This document shows positions 1-10,339 of a stretch of DNA of 64,000 bases, in pieces. Position numbers and translations under genes: made by a program. The stretch's first letter is position 1; each line of letters opens with the position of its first letter. Location: assembly GCA_049487715.1 (NCBI GenBank), contig CP150557.1, positions 558,001 to 622,000 of the forward strand, read 5' to 3'. A model generated the notes under the pieces. It did not search any database and was not told the DNA's origin. It saw only the letters and a program-made list of their open reading frames with translations. Source of the stretch: Pycnococcus provasolii. Taxonomy: Eukaryota; Chlorophyta; Pseudoscourfieldiophyceae; Pseudoscourfieldiales.

Positions 1-1
1 G

Positions 2-1096
2 TCGTCATCTGCGTCGTCGCCGTCAATGGCGACGTCCACAACGCCCTCCGCACTTACCACCATATCCACGCATCATACATACCTCCTTCTCATCATTTTG
101 CTCATCCTCAGCCAGGACACGAGCTTCCAGGTAAACCTGCACACAACGCGCATACTCGCATCCACAGATCTTAGATGGTTTGCGGATCGGAGCATCTCCC
201 CTCGCAACCTCAGACTCGGCAGTCTGACCGTGATTGTGCTTTGCCGCATCGCGAAAATGCACATCGCACCTCCCGCAACGCGGGACTTGTATCTGCTGAC
301 AAATGCGCTCGCCGTGTTGACAAATCTCGCGCCGCACTTCGCGCACCTCGATGCGTACGCTTCGCAGTCTATCGTTGGGCTGTTCGAGGCGATGGCAAAG
401 CGATACCGCATGCTGCTAGCGCGCACCCAGGACGACGACGAATCATCGCCACGCGATGACGGAGGTGCCCCCGATTCAAGCCCGGCATCGCCAAAGACTG
501 CAAAGCGCTCGGCGTATCTTGAAATCGAGGTGAGCGAGCACTATCTGCGCATCGTCCTCGAACTTCTAAATGCTGTGGCAAGCGAAAGCCTTGAGCGCAA
601 CCCGGAGATGGCGTATGTCATGCTGTACAAGAGCGAGGTGTTCGAAACATTCGCCGCTGCCAGCTCTGAAATGGCGAGGATGGAGGCACGCATGCGTGGT
701 GGATCCATGGCGGCGGAGGCGCTTGGCGACGGCGCCGGATGCGAGAATGGGGGCGCACACCCGCAGTTCCGTAACCTGCTGGGGAACCTCTTCGCGGTGA
801 TACGCTTCTTCACACGGCGCCTCGAGGGTGATGATAACGACGGCGAGATGTCAACGAGCGCTAGCGCATTGCTCGTTAAGGTGGAGGCGGCGTGCCGAAG
901 CTGGCAGCCAAACATCTTATCCGATGTTCACCAGACAAGCTACCAGTACGAGGAAGAACCACCCAAGGCGCATGCTGAATACTTTGTACCGTATGTCTGG
1001 CGTCTTGCACGCAACGCCGTAGATCAGACCAAATCATATTTCGACACGGACAGGATTGGTTTGTACGCGGTTGACACCGTGCCCAAGTCATTCTGA
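2..1096 (+). CDS. DYM: Dymeclin, C-terminal part (gene starts upstream of window)
   Basis: Dymeclin is a Golgi-associated peripheral membrane protein involved in Golgi organisation and secretory traffic. The reading frame is open from base 2, so the 5' part lies outside the window; about 364 residues are seen, against roughly 670 in the human protein. Recognition rests on the family block with LLLIILLILSQDTSFQ, then RNLRLGSLTVIVLCRI, then the YLLTNALAVLTNLAPH and AYASQ segments, which follow the same order in animal and plant dymeclins. A Ser/Asp-rich insert (codons near 430-490) separates two helical blocks. The protein ends with a Tyr-rich stretch near YQYEEEP. An ATG at 26 is in frame but interrupts the conserved protein and is not the true start. 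Family assignment is confident; the N-terminal half cannot be judged. Confidence 0.88.
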   Translation, partial: SSSASSPSMATSTTPSALTTISTHHTYLLLIILLILSQDTSFQVNLHTTRILASTDLRWFADRSISPRNLRLGSLTVIVLCRIAKMHIAPPATRDLYLLTNALAVLTNLAPHFAHLDAYASQSIVGLFEAMAKRYRMLLARTQDDDESSPRDDGGAPDSSPASPKTAKRSAYLEIEVSEHYLRIVLELLNAVASESLERNPEMAYVMLYKSEVFETFAAASSEMARMEARMRGGSMAAEALGDGAGCENGGAHPQFRNLLGNLFAVIRFFTRRLEGDDNDGEMSTSASALLVKVEAACRSWQPNILSDVHQTSYQYEEEPPKAHAEYFVPYVWRLARNAVDQTKSYFDTDRIGLYAVDTVPKSF

Positions 1097-1364
1097 GAAT
1101 ATCGAGAAAGGTGCAGACCCTCGAATCACATTTGTTGCTTCCATTGATTTCTCATTTATCCCCTCACCGCTCCCAACATGGCATGGAAAAATAAGAGGAG
1201 GCCAAGTCGTTTACACAGTCCATTGCAACGCATCTTCTTCCCACACACACACAGAGAGAGGGAAGGTGCAAATATAGATTGGTCGCTTCGGTGCTAATTT
1301 TCTTCCAACCCACGCTCTCTTCTTTTCATGTGTCCTTGCCGTGCTTCTCCTTCCTGAATCAAAA

Positions 1365-4300
1365 TTAGCGACGGCGACGCGCACGCAAGGGTAAGGGTGC
1401 TTGTTGTTGAGGCGGTTCCTCGTCCTCGTCCTCCTCCTCCTCCTCCTCCTCCTCCATTTGCTGATCTTCCTCCAATTCCTCCTCCATTGCCGCATCGTCA
1501 CCCTCTTCAATATCGTCGTTCGCCGCAACGGCAGTCGTCATCTCACCAGCCCTTTCAGCAAGGATGTTCACAAAGGTGTTGGCCATGGAAACCGCCTCTG
1601 ACAAGCCGATGGCGGCATCAGCACGCATGGCCTTTGGAAGCTCTTCCTTCAACTCCTTGAGCAGAGCAGGCGTCGTCGCGTAGTCCCTCCGCACGCGTGC
1701 GAAGTGTAGCCACGCTCGTGGAAAGCGTTGGCCATGCGAACGCAAGCGCATCCTTCGGAATCTTCGCGACAAGCGCGGAGAGACCGTACGCGAAGCGCAG
1801 CCGAAGCATCTGCTGCAGCTTGTTCGTGCCCCCGCCCGTCAAGTACGACAGTCCACGACGCAGCACCGCGAGAGCCGCCTCCGTGGTTCCAGGTTGATTC
1901 GGCAGGCCGATGCTTGCATGCAGCTTCGTGCAAGACTGCTTGAATTCGTCAAGCCTGCGCTGAAGGCGCTCATCCACGTCCTCCTCACCATCCTCAGCCT
2001 CCTTACATTCCCAAGCCAATGCGGCGCGATCAGACGGCGAAGTAAGCAGCGGAAGGACTGTGTGCTCATACAAGAGCTCCGCGACGCCACTCAAGCTTGG
2101 GACGAATACCTCCGATCTGTGCTCCTTGCGGCAGGTGTCCCAGACCACCTTTGCGATGTCACGAACGGAGCGCGGCACACCATCCTGCCGGAAAAGCGTG
2201 GCAAAGAGCATGTGCGTCACATATGGATACGTGCCGTACAAACGGCCATTCGCCACAAGCTTGGAAAGTCCATTCACGATGAAGGAGTCGTCCACTTCCG
2301 CCTGCGCGGCGCTCGCGTCGGGATCGGCAAGACGGGCGACCGACGTTTCACAGGCACTGTGCAGCGACCTGCCCGCCGCTTCTGATGGCATGTAAGCGGC
2401 ATTCGAATGAACGCCGGGAGCGAAGGCGTTTGCGAGGTCGCACACGACGGTCAAAGCGTTCGTTCGCAGAATCGCATCGTCAGCATCTGAGTCCGTCTTC
2501 TCTGACGACGTCGACTGGATCGCCGCCTCCGCCGAGGCTGCCGCAGCCGCGACGCGGTCGTTCAGACGCGCGCCTTCGCAGTATGCACACGTCATCGAGA
2601 GCATGTACAGATTCACCACAGCACTTTGTTCGATCGAGCCGTGCACGGACCTGCCGTCGGTAGCCATCGCATTGCACGCGCTGTGGATCGCATCGAACAG
2701 GTTCGCTGCGCGCGCATCTTCCTCCCACAGACTCGCTTCGTTGCAGATCGCCACGCCGCCTGTTGCATACAGAAAGGCTTGGAGACGCTGCATCGGCTGC
2801 AGAATGCTGGTGAATGCCGAGGAATCCACGTCGAGCAAATCTTCCGCGTCCACCTGAGCAGCACCACCGCCTCGACCGCGCTTGCCACCGCCTCGCGACG
2901 GTGCCGCCGATGCAGCGCTCGCGGATGCGAGCGTCGACGAGATGCGCTCTGACGCTTCCACCGCAGCCGTGGTTAGCTCCTCTGCAAGCGCTGACGTCTC
3001 GTTGGCGATTGCGTCACGCAGCGTGGGAGGGATCGTGCCGTTCATCTCGGCATCTGCGAGAAAGGCGAAGCATCCGAAAGCCGCCATCCAGCTCTCTGGC
3101 TGATCCGGAGATGCGGGAGCGGGCGCGAGTGCCGCCTCGCGAACGAGGTTAAGCGCCTCAGAGTACGACGCCTCGGCGCGCCTCACCGAGTACACCTCGA
3201 GCTTCAGCGCGGCGAACACCTTCACCGCGGCGGTAAGGCTGGCGTCGTCCGACGCCGCGCCACTTGGCCCGAAGAGGCGCAGCAGAGCGGGTGCGTGCAG
3301 ACTAAGTGCACGTGTCGCCTCCTTGTGCGCATCGCCGTGCTTTTCGGCGTCACGCTTCCTCGAGCCCGAGGTTGCGTCACTGTCACGCGCCAGTTTCGCC
3401 ATTCGAGTCACGGAGGATGCAAGCAGGCGCATGATTGCGCGGCGCAGTGCGACCGAAGAGGAGCTGGAAGAGCTGCTGCGCGCCTTCTTCGACGCTTTTT
3501 TCTTCGACGACGCCGGCGACGTCGACGCACTGACACCCTCAAGATCGGCGGCGGATGACAGCGCAGCTGCCGCCTCGTCGCACGTCATGCACTCGACGAG
3601 CAGATCCCAGTCCTGGAGAACCGGTGCCTTTTCCGCCACGGCGTCGACGATGCTGTCCACTTCCTCCGAGGACGCGTCGTTTCCGATGAAAGACGCGAGC
3701 TGCGCGAGCGCGCCGAGCATGGCACTGTCGCGTCCTTTGGCCCGACCCTTCGCCACGGATACGGGCTCGGCGAATGCGAGGTACACATCCACGAGCAGGT
3801 CGCCGGCAGCCTTACGCACAGCCTCTGCATGGCACGTGATGAGAAGGCTGCGAATCGTCTCGAGCATGCGATCGCGCGGCTCCGCCGGCTGCGTCGATGG
3901 CGACGCACCAGCCTCGTTGTCCGCCGCCTTCTTCTCGGCGAGGAAGAATGTGCCATCTTCAGCCGCGTCGGAGATGAGCATCGCGCGTACGAGCGCAATG
4001 GCCGCCACGCGTACTCCCTGGTCGACGTCCGACGTCATCTTCAGCACGCGTGGGGCGAATCGCTGCGTGAACAGATCCATAGCCTGAATCTGCATGGAGC
4101 TTCCCTTTTTGGGGGCGTACAGCGGCTTGAGTGCCGCTAGCGCGGAGCGACGCACGTGTTGGTCCGGGTCGTTCATCGCCCATCCGACGTACTTCAGAAA
4201 CGAGTCGTCGAGGAAGTGCGTGGGGTACATGGCGACCCAGCTGCCGAGACTCTCGATGCACGCTTTGCGCACGGTGACGTCGACGTCGCGGAAGCGGTGT

Positions 4301-5292
4301 GTGAAGGCGCCCTGGAACACCGACGAGATGCGGTCGTGCAGGCGCTCGTGCTTGCTCTGCGTCGTCTCCAGGAGGTGCTTCAGCGTCGCCGCTTTTCCCT
4401 TGTTCGCGCGCTGCCCCGTTCCCTGCGCCGCCTCCAGCTGGCGCTGCGTGGAGACGAGCACCTTCTGTGTGTTTGCCGCGGTACTCACAAGCGACGTGAT
4501 GAGCGCGAGCGCGATTTCCGCCCCGTACGTGCGCAGGTCGCGAACGCTGCACGCGGACAGCTTGACGGCAAAGTCGGACAGTGTTTGGAGCAGGTTGCCT
4601 CGCAGCGCGGCGTCCGACTCGCACGCCGCCGCCCCGACTTGCTGCCACATGCTGTGCACGCCGCGTGCGAGTGTTCGCTTGTCTTTGGCAGACTCTGCAT
4701 CCAGCTCTGTGTCGCGCGCCACCTGCGCCTTGGCGTCGACGAGCGCGTCCATGGCGTTCGGCTTGTCGAGCTCCGCGGGTGCGACGGCGGCGTCAACGGC
4801 GTTGATGCCTGCTGCACGCATGGTGAGCGTGATGAGCTTGCTCACAGCGCCTCGTTCGTTCGTCAGCGCGGACTGGACGAGCGCTTTCGCCGTCGCCGTG
4901 ACGTGCGTGGAAGGACCCGTTCGGCACACTTCGTACATGTTGTTGACGTTTGCGTTTCCTGCTCCTGCAGGCGGCGACGTCGTTGCTGCAGCAGCAGCCT
5001 TTGGCGTTGGTGGCGACAGTGCCTGCTTTCCTTTCTTTTGTTTCTGCTGCTGCTGCTTCGTTTTCTTCGCTCGTTCCATTTCGTCGTCTGAATCGGAGGA
5101 GTTATCTTCTGAATCGGAGGAGTTGTGCACCACGGGCACATCAGCATCATGTAAATCCTCCAAAGAATCATGATCCAACAAATGCTCCGACGGATCCAAC
5201 AAATGCTCCTGACGGGACGAGGAAGGAAGAGCTTGAGCGGATATTGCCGCCGATGCTTTTAAAGCGGCGGCACGCGAAGGACGAGTGGCCAT
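1365..5292 (-). CDS. SCC3: Cohesin subunit SCC3/STAG (frame broken once near its 3' end)
   Basis: SCC3/STAG is the HEAT-repeat subunit that binds kleisin and DNA in the cohesin ring. The stromalin conservative domain is clear at about residues 325-395: FTHRFRDVDVTVRKACIESL, then SFLKYVGWAMNDPDQHVRR, then DLFTQRFAPRVLKMTSD. The N-terminus is acidic/Gln-rich with an STAG-domain block after residue 100. The ATG at 5292 (MATRPSRAA) is chosen because the longer frame upstream starts at a TTG and is unlike protein. The main frame runs to a stop at 1618, but the sensible C-terminus (ALLKELKEELPKAM, then an acidic Glu/Asp tail) lies in the next frame and stops at 1365. Removing one base from the CCC run at 1685-1687 joins them into about 1308 residues. 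This looks like an extra base in the assembly, although an intron cannot be ruled out. The acidic tail is coded by a CTC/TCC microsatellite. Confidence 0.85.
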
Positions 5293-5529
5293 GACAAAAA
5301 AAGAGCGGAGAGTGAAAAAAATAAAAAAATGGGGGGGGGAAATCAGAACCAAGAAAAAAAAAGCCTGCTTTGTCAGAGACAAGGGGAGGCGAAGCAAAGC
5401 CTCCCCCGCAGATGGATTCAATTCGGTTCGGGGGCGGGAAAACATGAACAGGCTTCCAATTCCAAGCAAGAGAACACACAGATCAGAACAGGTTGTAGGT
5501 GGGGGACCCCTTCCCTTCCTACCACCTCA

Positions 5530-5572
5530 TAACCCTACACCCTAACCAGCTAACCCTACACCCTAACCCTAC
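5530..5572. repeat. Degenerate telomeric repeat (CCCTAA/CCCTACA) upstream of the LOG gene
   Basis: Six or so copies of CCCTAA-like units, some as CCCTACA, lie about 170 bp before the ATG at 5745 in the divergent interval between SCC3 and the LOG gene. It is one of seven such blocks in the window, each placed in a promoter-side interval. Confidence 0.8.
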
Positions 5573-5744
5573 TTTTCGTTATCTCCCCGGTCTTTTTGTT
5601 CCCCGGCGCTGTTTGGTTCCCTTATTGATTTCCCGCACTCATATCTTAGCTAGACTATCATCCCGGGACATATCATGCTTCCCAAGACGACTCTCATGCG
5701 TCTCATTGTGCGCAGTGGATGTCAACTCATGGTGCGCAACTCAT

Positions 5745-6548
5745 ATGCCCGCCACCAGGGGGAAGTTCCGACATATTCGTCATATTCGGTCATATTCGTC
5801 AGCAGCAGCAGCAGCAGCAGCAACAGGTGGCGATGTGGAGGACAAAGTCGTGCGCGCGTCGCCGTCTGCGATCAAAGGGGAAGTCGACGTGTGCTACGAC
5901 CTCGTGCAGAGACAAGGACGCGGATTCGTGTACCTAGGGTCGTCGAGGGCGGCGCCGTCGTCGTCGCACTATCAACTCACGCGCGACCTCGCACGGCAAA
6001 TTCACACGCTCTACCCGTCTTCTACTTGCTGGTCTGGAGCGGGACCGGGGCTGATGGAGGCGTGCACGCTGGGCGCGCGAGACGCCGGTGCGCGAGTCGC
6101 CGGCTTGAAAATCTACTGGGGTGAGGCGCTCGAGGACGACGACGCCGTTAGCAAAACGACGCACCCCTACTTGACTCACGAAGAGCACGCTGTGCTTTAC
6201 TTCTTCAGTGCGCGGAAGCACGGACTGGTCGACGCAGGCGTGCGCGCGCAGGAAACCGACCGAACTGCATTTATTGCGCTCCCAGGAGGCGTCGGCACGC
6301 TCGACGAGCTTCTCGAGGTTCTCGTGTTGCGCCAGCTCAAGCGCGTCGACGCGCCGCGTGGAACGGAGCACCCGCTTCCCCCTGCGCTCGTCATGAACTA
6401 CGACGGCGTGTACGACGGCCTACTTCAATTTCTACAAGAGGATGCGCGGCGGTTCGGGTACGTCTCTGAGGGCGAGCTCGACGAGCACTTGCTGGTGTGC
6501 GCCACGAACGAGGAGGCGGTAAATGCCATCAAGGCGTTCTACGCATAG
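5745..6548 (+). CDS. LOG-family (lysine decarboxylase-like) nucleoside monophosphate phosphoribohydrolase, probably organellar
   Basis: LOG-family proteins hydrolyse cytokinin riboside 5'-monophosphates or other nucleotides to a free base plus ribose 5-phosphate. The signature motif is exact: PGGVGTLDELLEVL, preceded by the Rossmann-like SGAGPGLMEA loop and GSS near the N-terminal strand. About 267 residues from the ATG at 5745. The first 35 residues (MPATRGKF, several His/Arg, then an Ala/Ser run) look like a mitochondrial or plastid transit peptide; the Ala run is coded by a CAG/GCA microsatellite. The frame is open further upstream through a telomere-like repeat, but only with a GTG and no upstream ATG, so 5745 is preferred. 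The region between GLKIYWGEAL and ALPGGV differs from plant LOG, so the substrate may not be a cytokinin. Family confident, substrate unknown. Confidence 0.8.
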   Translation: MPATRGKFRHIRHIRSYSSAAAAAAATGGDVEDKVVRASPSAIKGEVDVCYDLVQRQGRGFVYLGSSRAAPSSSHYQLTRDLARQIHTLYPSSTCWSGAGPGLMEACTLGARDAGARVAGLKIYWGEALEDDDAVSKTTHPYLTHEEHAVLYFFSARKHGLVDAGVRAQETDRTAFIALPGGVGTLDELLEVLVLRQLKRVDAPRGTEHPLPPALVMNYDGVYDGLLQFLQEDARRFGYVSEGELDEHLLVCATNEEAVNAIKAFYA

Positions 6549-6756
6549 TAAGATGCAACAAAGTGTTTTATATATTTTTTTTAAAATACACCCACCCACC
6601 CACCGGCACTGTGAGGCACTGTGAACTGACAGCCTGGAGAGAGGTCCCGTAGCTCCGTCTTGTTTCAGTCTTCAAGTTATCGTAGTCAGTTCCCGGACGG
6701 AAAAAGGTTTTATTCCGCCCCTTAGCTTGGCCATCACTCGCCTAATCAAAGCAGTC

Positions 6757-9700
6757 ATGTCGGAAGCCGAAGAGAAGCGTGGGGCCCCGTCGCGCAAGGC
6801 TCTGAAAAAACAAGCGCTCACAGTCTTCGCAAGAGCGGCAAGGAAGGTCGAGTACCTCGGGAACACGCTATCCACGCTCGCGGTGCTTGAAAAGAGAGGA
6901 CGACTTCTCGCATTCAGGCAAAAACAAGCAGAAGCAAACGAAGAACCGACCAACCTGCAATTCGACGTGAACCTCCTGCGGCCGTTCCAGCTGATGCCTA
7001 GACACGTGTACCGACACGTGGCAAACGCCGTCGAGTTCGAAACACACGAGAAACACAAGATAATCACAAGACAGGGTGACGCGACCACGCACTGGCGCGT
7101 TCTCGTCAGCGGAAGTGCAACAGTGCACCGCAAATACAGTCTTGCCACAGGAACGACAGCAGAAAAAAGCGGAGACAACGGGGTGCAGCCCGTGCAAGAC
7201 GGAGGCACGCTGTCGCCAAGAGGAATTGCTATCGCGTATGGCACGTGCGTCGGCGAACTCAAACCTGGCGACACGTTTGGTGCAATGCAAGGCGTAGAAG
7301 CGCACGCTGCAACCGTCGTCGCTGGCGAGGAAGGATGCGTCGTCGCCGCAGTGCCGAAAGCGGCGTACGCAACGACCGTGCGGCGCATACCAGGAACAGA
7401 CGTGCTCAGTGGCGCCGTGGAGGAGGCGGGTGGCGATAGTGCATCAAACTCGAGGTCAACGACACGTGCACTTGTGCTGCGCGCATTTCGAACGCCGCCT
7501 CGACGGAGAAGCAAACGTGAGGTTGAAGTCGTCCGTGCCGCCCTCACAAGACACCGCTTTTTTGCCAAGGCTGGAGAAACAGCTGCAAGGCACATCGCCG
7601 CGAACTCCGCACGTCTGGTTGTGCTTGCCCCCGGTGCGCCGCTGTACCTCGAAGACGAGGCGCCAGGGGCCAACGCTGATTTCTTCGTTGTCGTCGCAGG
7701 AGCCGGGAGCGTGCACGCGCGTGGGAGAGCCTTGCACGGAATCGTGCGCGACACCGCGAACGCCACGTACGAACGCACGCAACCGCCCGACGCAGATGTC
7801 ATTGCAGGGATGGCAGAGGACTTGCTGCCATTGCTCGAGGAGGCTGGGCTGCGACCATCGCTTGGTGCCGCGGTGACCAATGTTACCGAGGAACTTGGAG
7901 CGTGCATCACGACGCTGCACGCGGGCGACGGAATTGGCGAGGAGGCACTGCTGCCGCATGCCCCACCCACTAGGCGCGTCTTCAGCGTTGTTGCGCGTGA
8001 GACGACAATGTGCATCGCCATCTCGCGAGATGCCTTCCTCGAGGCGCAGGGCCTCGTGATGCAAGCGCGCTCCAACGGCGGCGCGTCTCTCGCCCTTCCG
8101 GCGTATGTTGGCGGTGGACAGCCGCGGAAGCATGGAAGCTCAATCGACGGTGGTAGTGCTGCCGAAGCTGCACTACAACGCGACCCTTCGAGGCGAAGCG
8201 ACGCAGATGTACAGTCAATCACAGAGGCGACGCGAATGTGCAGCTTCTTTCATCACCTCAACGAACGTGTCGTGCACGAGAACGTGTGCCGCAACGCGAT
8301 GATGTCACAATACGAACGCGAGACCAGCCTCTGGAGGCAGGGCGACTCCGTGCCGGAGCGTGGCGGCGCTTTCCTCGTGCTGCTGCAGGGCGCGGTGTCT
8401 CAGCACATCTGTGATCCCGGTGCGATCGTGGACATCGTCAGCCCACCGTGGCCGCCAGCCTGCCACGGCGTTGTGCTCGCCGGCGAAGGTATCGGCGAGG
8501 CGGCTCTCGCATCCGTCCCTGGCTCGGGGCTTCGCATGGCTACCGTCATCGACCGCAGCGCCAACGGAAGCGTATTTGCATCCTTTCAAAAGCCTTATTT
8601 CACCAATGTGACTGTTGCAAATGCAGAGCGAAGAGGCGACGAGGCGGCTGAATTCATTGCCAGCTTCTGCGAGCCCCTGCGCGTGCTCAGCACGGAGGCA
8701 CGCGCGCGCGTCGCTCGCGTGCTCAAGAGACAGGAGGTTTCGAGGCATGCGGAGCTGCTTGCGGCGGGCGCTCCACCCTCAAAGGTTTACGTGCTCGTGA
8801 GCGGCGAGCTACGCGAAGGGACGGCACGAGAGACTGCGAGTGCCGGGCTGACATCGCAAGAGAGCGACGCTAGCTTCGGCCTGTCGCCAGTCAAGGACGC
8901 CAGGAATGCGGCGCGCACCCGCCTAGGTGCGCGCGCACACTCGTACGCGCCGGCACCCAGCATGCCGGGCGTTGCCGACCACCTGCTTGCAGCCGCGGGC
9001 GGTTCCGTATTGCCATCCTACGCCAACACGCGCCGCTCGCGAGCACTCGCTCGGCCTGGGGAGATGGCTGGATGGTATGACGCGCTCAATGCCGCGAACG
9101 TGACGCGCCCTGTCTGGTGCGCCTCGCCGTGCGTCGTATACGCCGTGGAGGCTGGCGAGCTGCTCGAGGCTCTTGGTGAAGAGAGCGCCGAGCGCCTGCG
9201 GTTGACGCTGGGAGGTGCCGGAGGTGCCGGCACCAAGTCGACAGGAACAAGCCCGCAAAAGTCCACGGGATATGGGGGCAAATCGAAGGTGGAGTGGGTT
9301 CCGCCACCGTCCATGCAAAAGCAGCCACCGCCGCTGCCCGCGCCGCCTAGGCGGTCGGGCAAGGTGCCACGCGACGCGTACGACCTCGAGGCGCATCTGA
9401 TGTCCTCTGCCGGAACGGGCCTGCGAAACGTCGTGTATCGCCGTCCATTTGGTACGACACGGCGCGGTACCGCTCGCGTACAGAACGTACTAACGCTTGG
9501 CACTCCATCCCATGATCCAGCTGTACGTATGGTCATGGAGAACACTCGGCAAGACGGTGATGGTGTCGTGGTCGACGGCGGTGACGGTGATGGCATGGAG
9601 GAGGTGGATGCACGGAGAGTGAAGGGAAGTGAAATGCTGCCGCCCGCCGCAAGATTGTCTTATCCGGCGCCAACTCTTCCTTCAATGCCAGCGCTGCCTC

Positions 9701-10140
9701 CACACGGGAAGGGAGTGGCGCATGTGCGTCTGCCGCCATCAAACGACTCCATGCCACCGCCGTCATTTGGTCTCGTTCCAAGCGCTTCCGACGCGACGCT
9801 TGTCTACGCAGTTGGACGCGTTACCGGCCCGCACACACCCATGGCGCCGCCCGCTCGTCTCTCGGAGGGTGGGCTTGCGCTACTTCGAGAAGTTTCCAGG
9901 GCACCACCGGAACTTCTTGGCAAGCGCACGAAACCGGACGCGCTATCGGCTCCGGCTGCACTTTATGGCGTGAAGATGTCTTTCGAGCTGCAAGGTAGCC
10001 GCGCAAAGATGACTGACATTCGAGAAGCACCAGAGCCACCTCCTCTCGACCTCGACGATCCGGTGGACATGGAAGTGCTTCGCGCGTCGGTGCAGCAGGC
10101 GATTGGCAGCGATTCACGCAATCACAAGCCACGCCAGTGA
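6757..10140 (+). CDS. Large protein with several degenerate cyclic-nucleotide-binding-like domains
   Basis: 1127 residues from the ATG at 6757 (MSEAEEKRG); the frame extends ten codons upstream only through a TTG. At least three, possibly four, beta-roll modules resembling cNMP-binding domains can be read. The first follows LLRPFQLMPRHVYRHVA with RQGDATTHWRVLVSGS and GDTFGAMQG. The second has ALTRHRFFAKAGETAARHIA and HAGDGIGEEALL. The third has SLWRQGDSVPERGGAFLVLL and AGEGIGEAALA. A fourth, weak one has KVYVLVSGELREG. The phosphate-binding cassette arginine is not clearly kept, so nucleotide binding is doubtful. No channel, kinase or membrane segment is visible. The C-terminal 350 residues are Pro/Gly-rich and probably disordered. 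Related multi-cNBD proteins are common in algae and ciliates; the function is not known. Confidence 0.7.
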   Translation: MSEAEEKRGAPSRKALKKQALTVFARAARKVEYLGNTLSTLAVLEKRGRLLAFRQKQAEANEEPTNLQFDVNLLRPFQLMPRHVYRHVANAVEFETHEKHKIITRQGDATTHWRVLVSGSATVHRKYSLATGTTAEKSGDNGVQPVQDGGTLSPRGIAIAYGTCVGELKPGDTFGAMQGVEAHAATVVAGEEGCVVAAVPKAAYATTVRRIPGTDVLSGAVEEAGGDSASNSRSTTRALVLRAFRTPPRRRSKREVEVVRAALTRHRFFAKAGETAARHIAANSARLVVLAPGAPLYLEDEAPGANADFFVVVAGAGSVHARGRALHGIVRDTANATYERTQPPDADVIAGMAEDLLPLLEEAGLRPSLGAAVTNVTEELGACITTLHAGDGIGEEALLPHAPPTRRVFSVVARETTMCIAISRDAFLEAQGLVMQARSNGGASLALPAYVGGGQPRKHGSSIDGGSAAEAALQRDPSRRSDADVQSITEATRMCSFFHHLNERVVHENVCRNAMMSQYERETSLWRQGDSVPERGGAFLVLLQGAVSQHICDPGAIVDIVSPPWPPACHGVVLAGEGIGEAALASVPGSGLRMATVIDRSANGSVFASFQKPYFTNVTVANAERRGDEAAEFIASFCEPLRVLSTEARARVARVLKRQEVSRHAELLAAGAPPSKVYVLVSGELREGTARETASAGLTSQESDASFGLSPVKDARNAARTRLGARAHSYAPAPSMPGVADHLLAAAGGSVLPSYANTRRSRALARPGEMAGWYDALNAANVTRPVWCASPCVVYAVEAGELLEALGEESAERLRLTLGGAGGAGTKSTGTSPQKSTGYGGKSKVEWVPPPSMQKQPPPLPAPPRRSGKVPRDAYDLEAHLMSSAGTGLRNVVYRRPFGTTRRGTARVQNVLTLGTPSHDPAVRMVMENTRQDGDGVVVDGGDGDGMEEVDARRVKGSEMLPPAARLSYPAPTLPSMPALPPHGKGVAHVRLPPSNDSMPPPSFGLVPSASDATLVYAVGRVTGPHTPMAPPARLSEGGLALLREVSRAPPELLGKRTKPDALSAPAALYGVKMSFELQGSRAKMTDIREAPEPPPLDLDDPVDMEVLRASVQQAIGSDSRNHKPRQ

Positions 10141-10339
10141 ATGTTTATATAATAGTTTGAATGTAACGTTTAGATCTGTATTTACGGTGTGTGTGTGATG
10201 GCGACGGCGACGATGAGTGCAGGCCCGGGTGCGGTGCACGTGCTCGCAGCTCAACCTCCTCAGATAAAAAGGAAGTGATGGTGAAATGATGATGATGACG
10301 TAGTGGGTGGATCTCAGTTACAAAAAGAGCAATCACAGT

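Noticed and set aside
4094-5173. 359-codon frame on + strand
   Set aside because: Antisense shadow of SCC3; Ser/Ala/Arg-rich composition and no domain.
6672-8222. 516-codon frame on - strand
   Set aside because: Antisense of the cyclic-nucleotide-domain gene; shadow composition (Ser/Ala/Pro/Arg).
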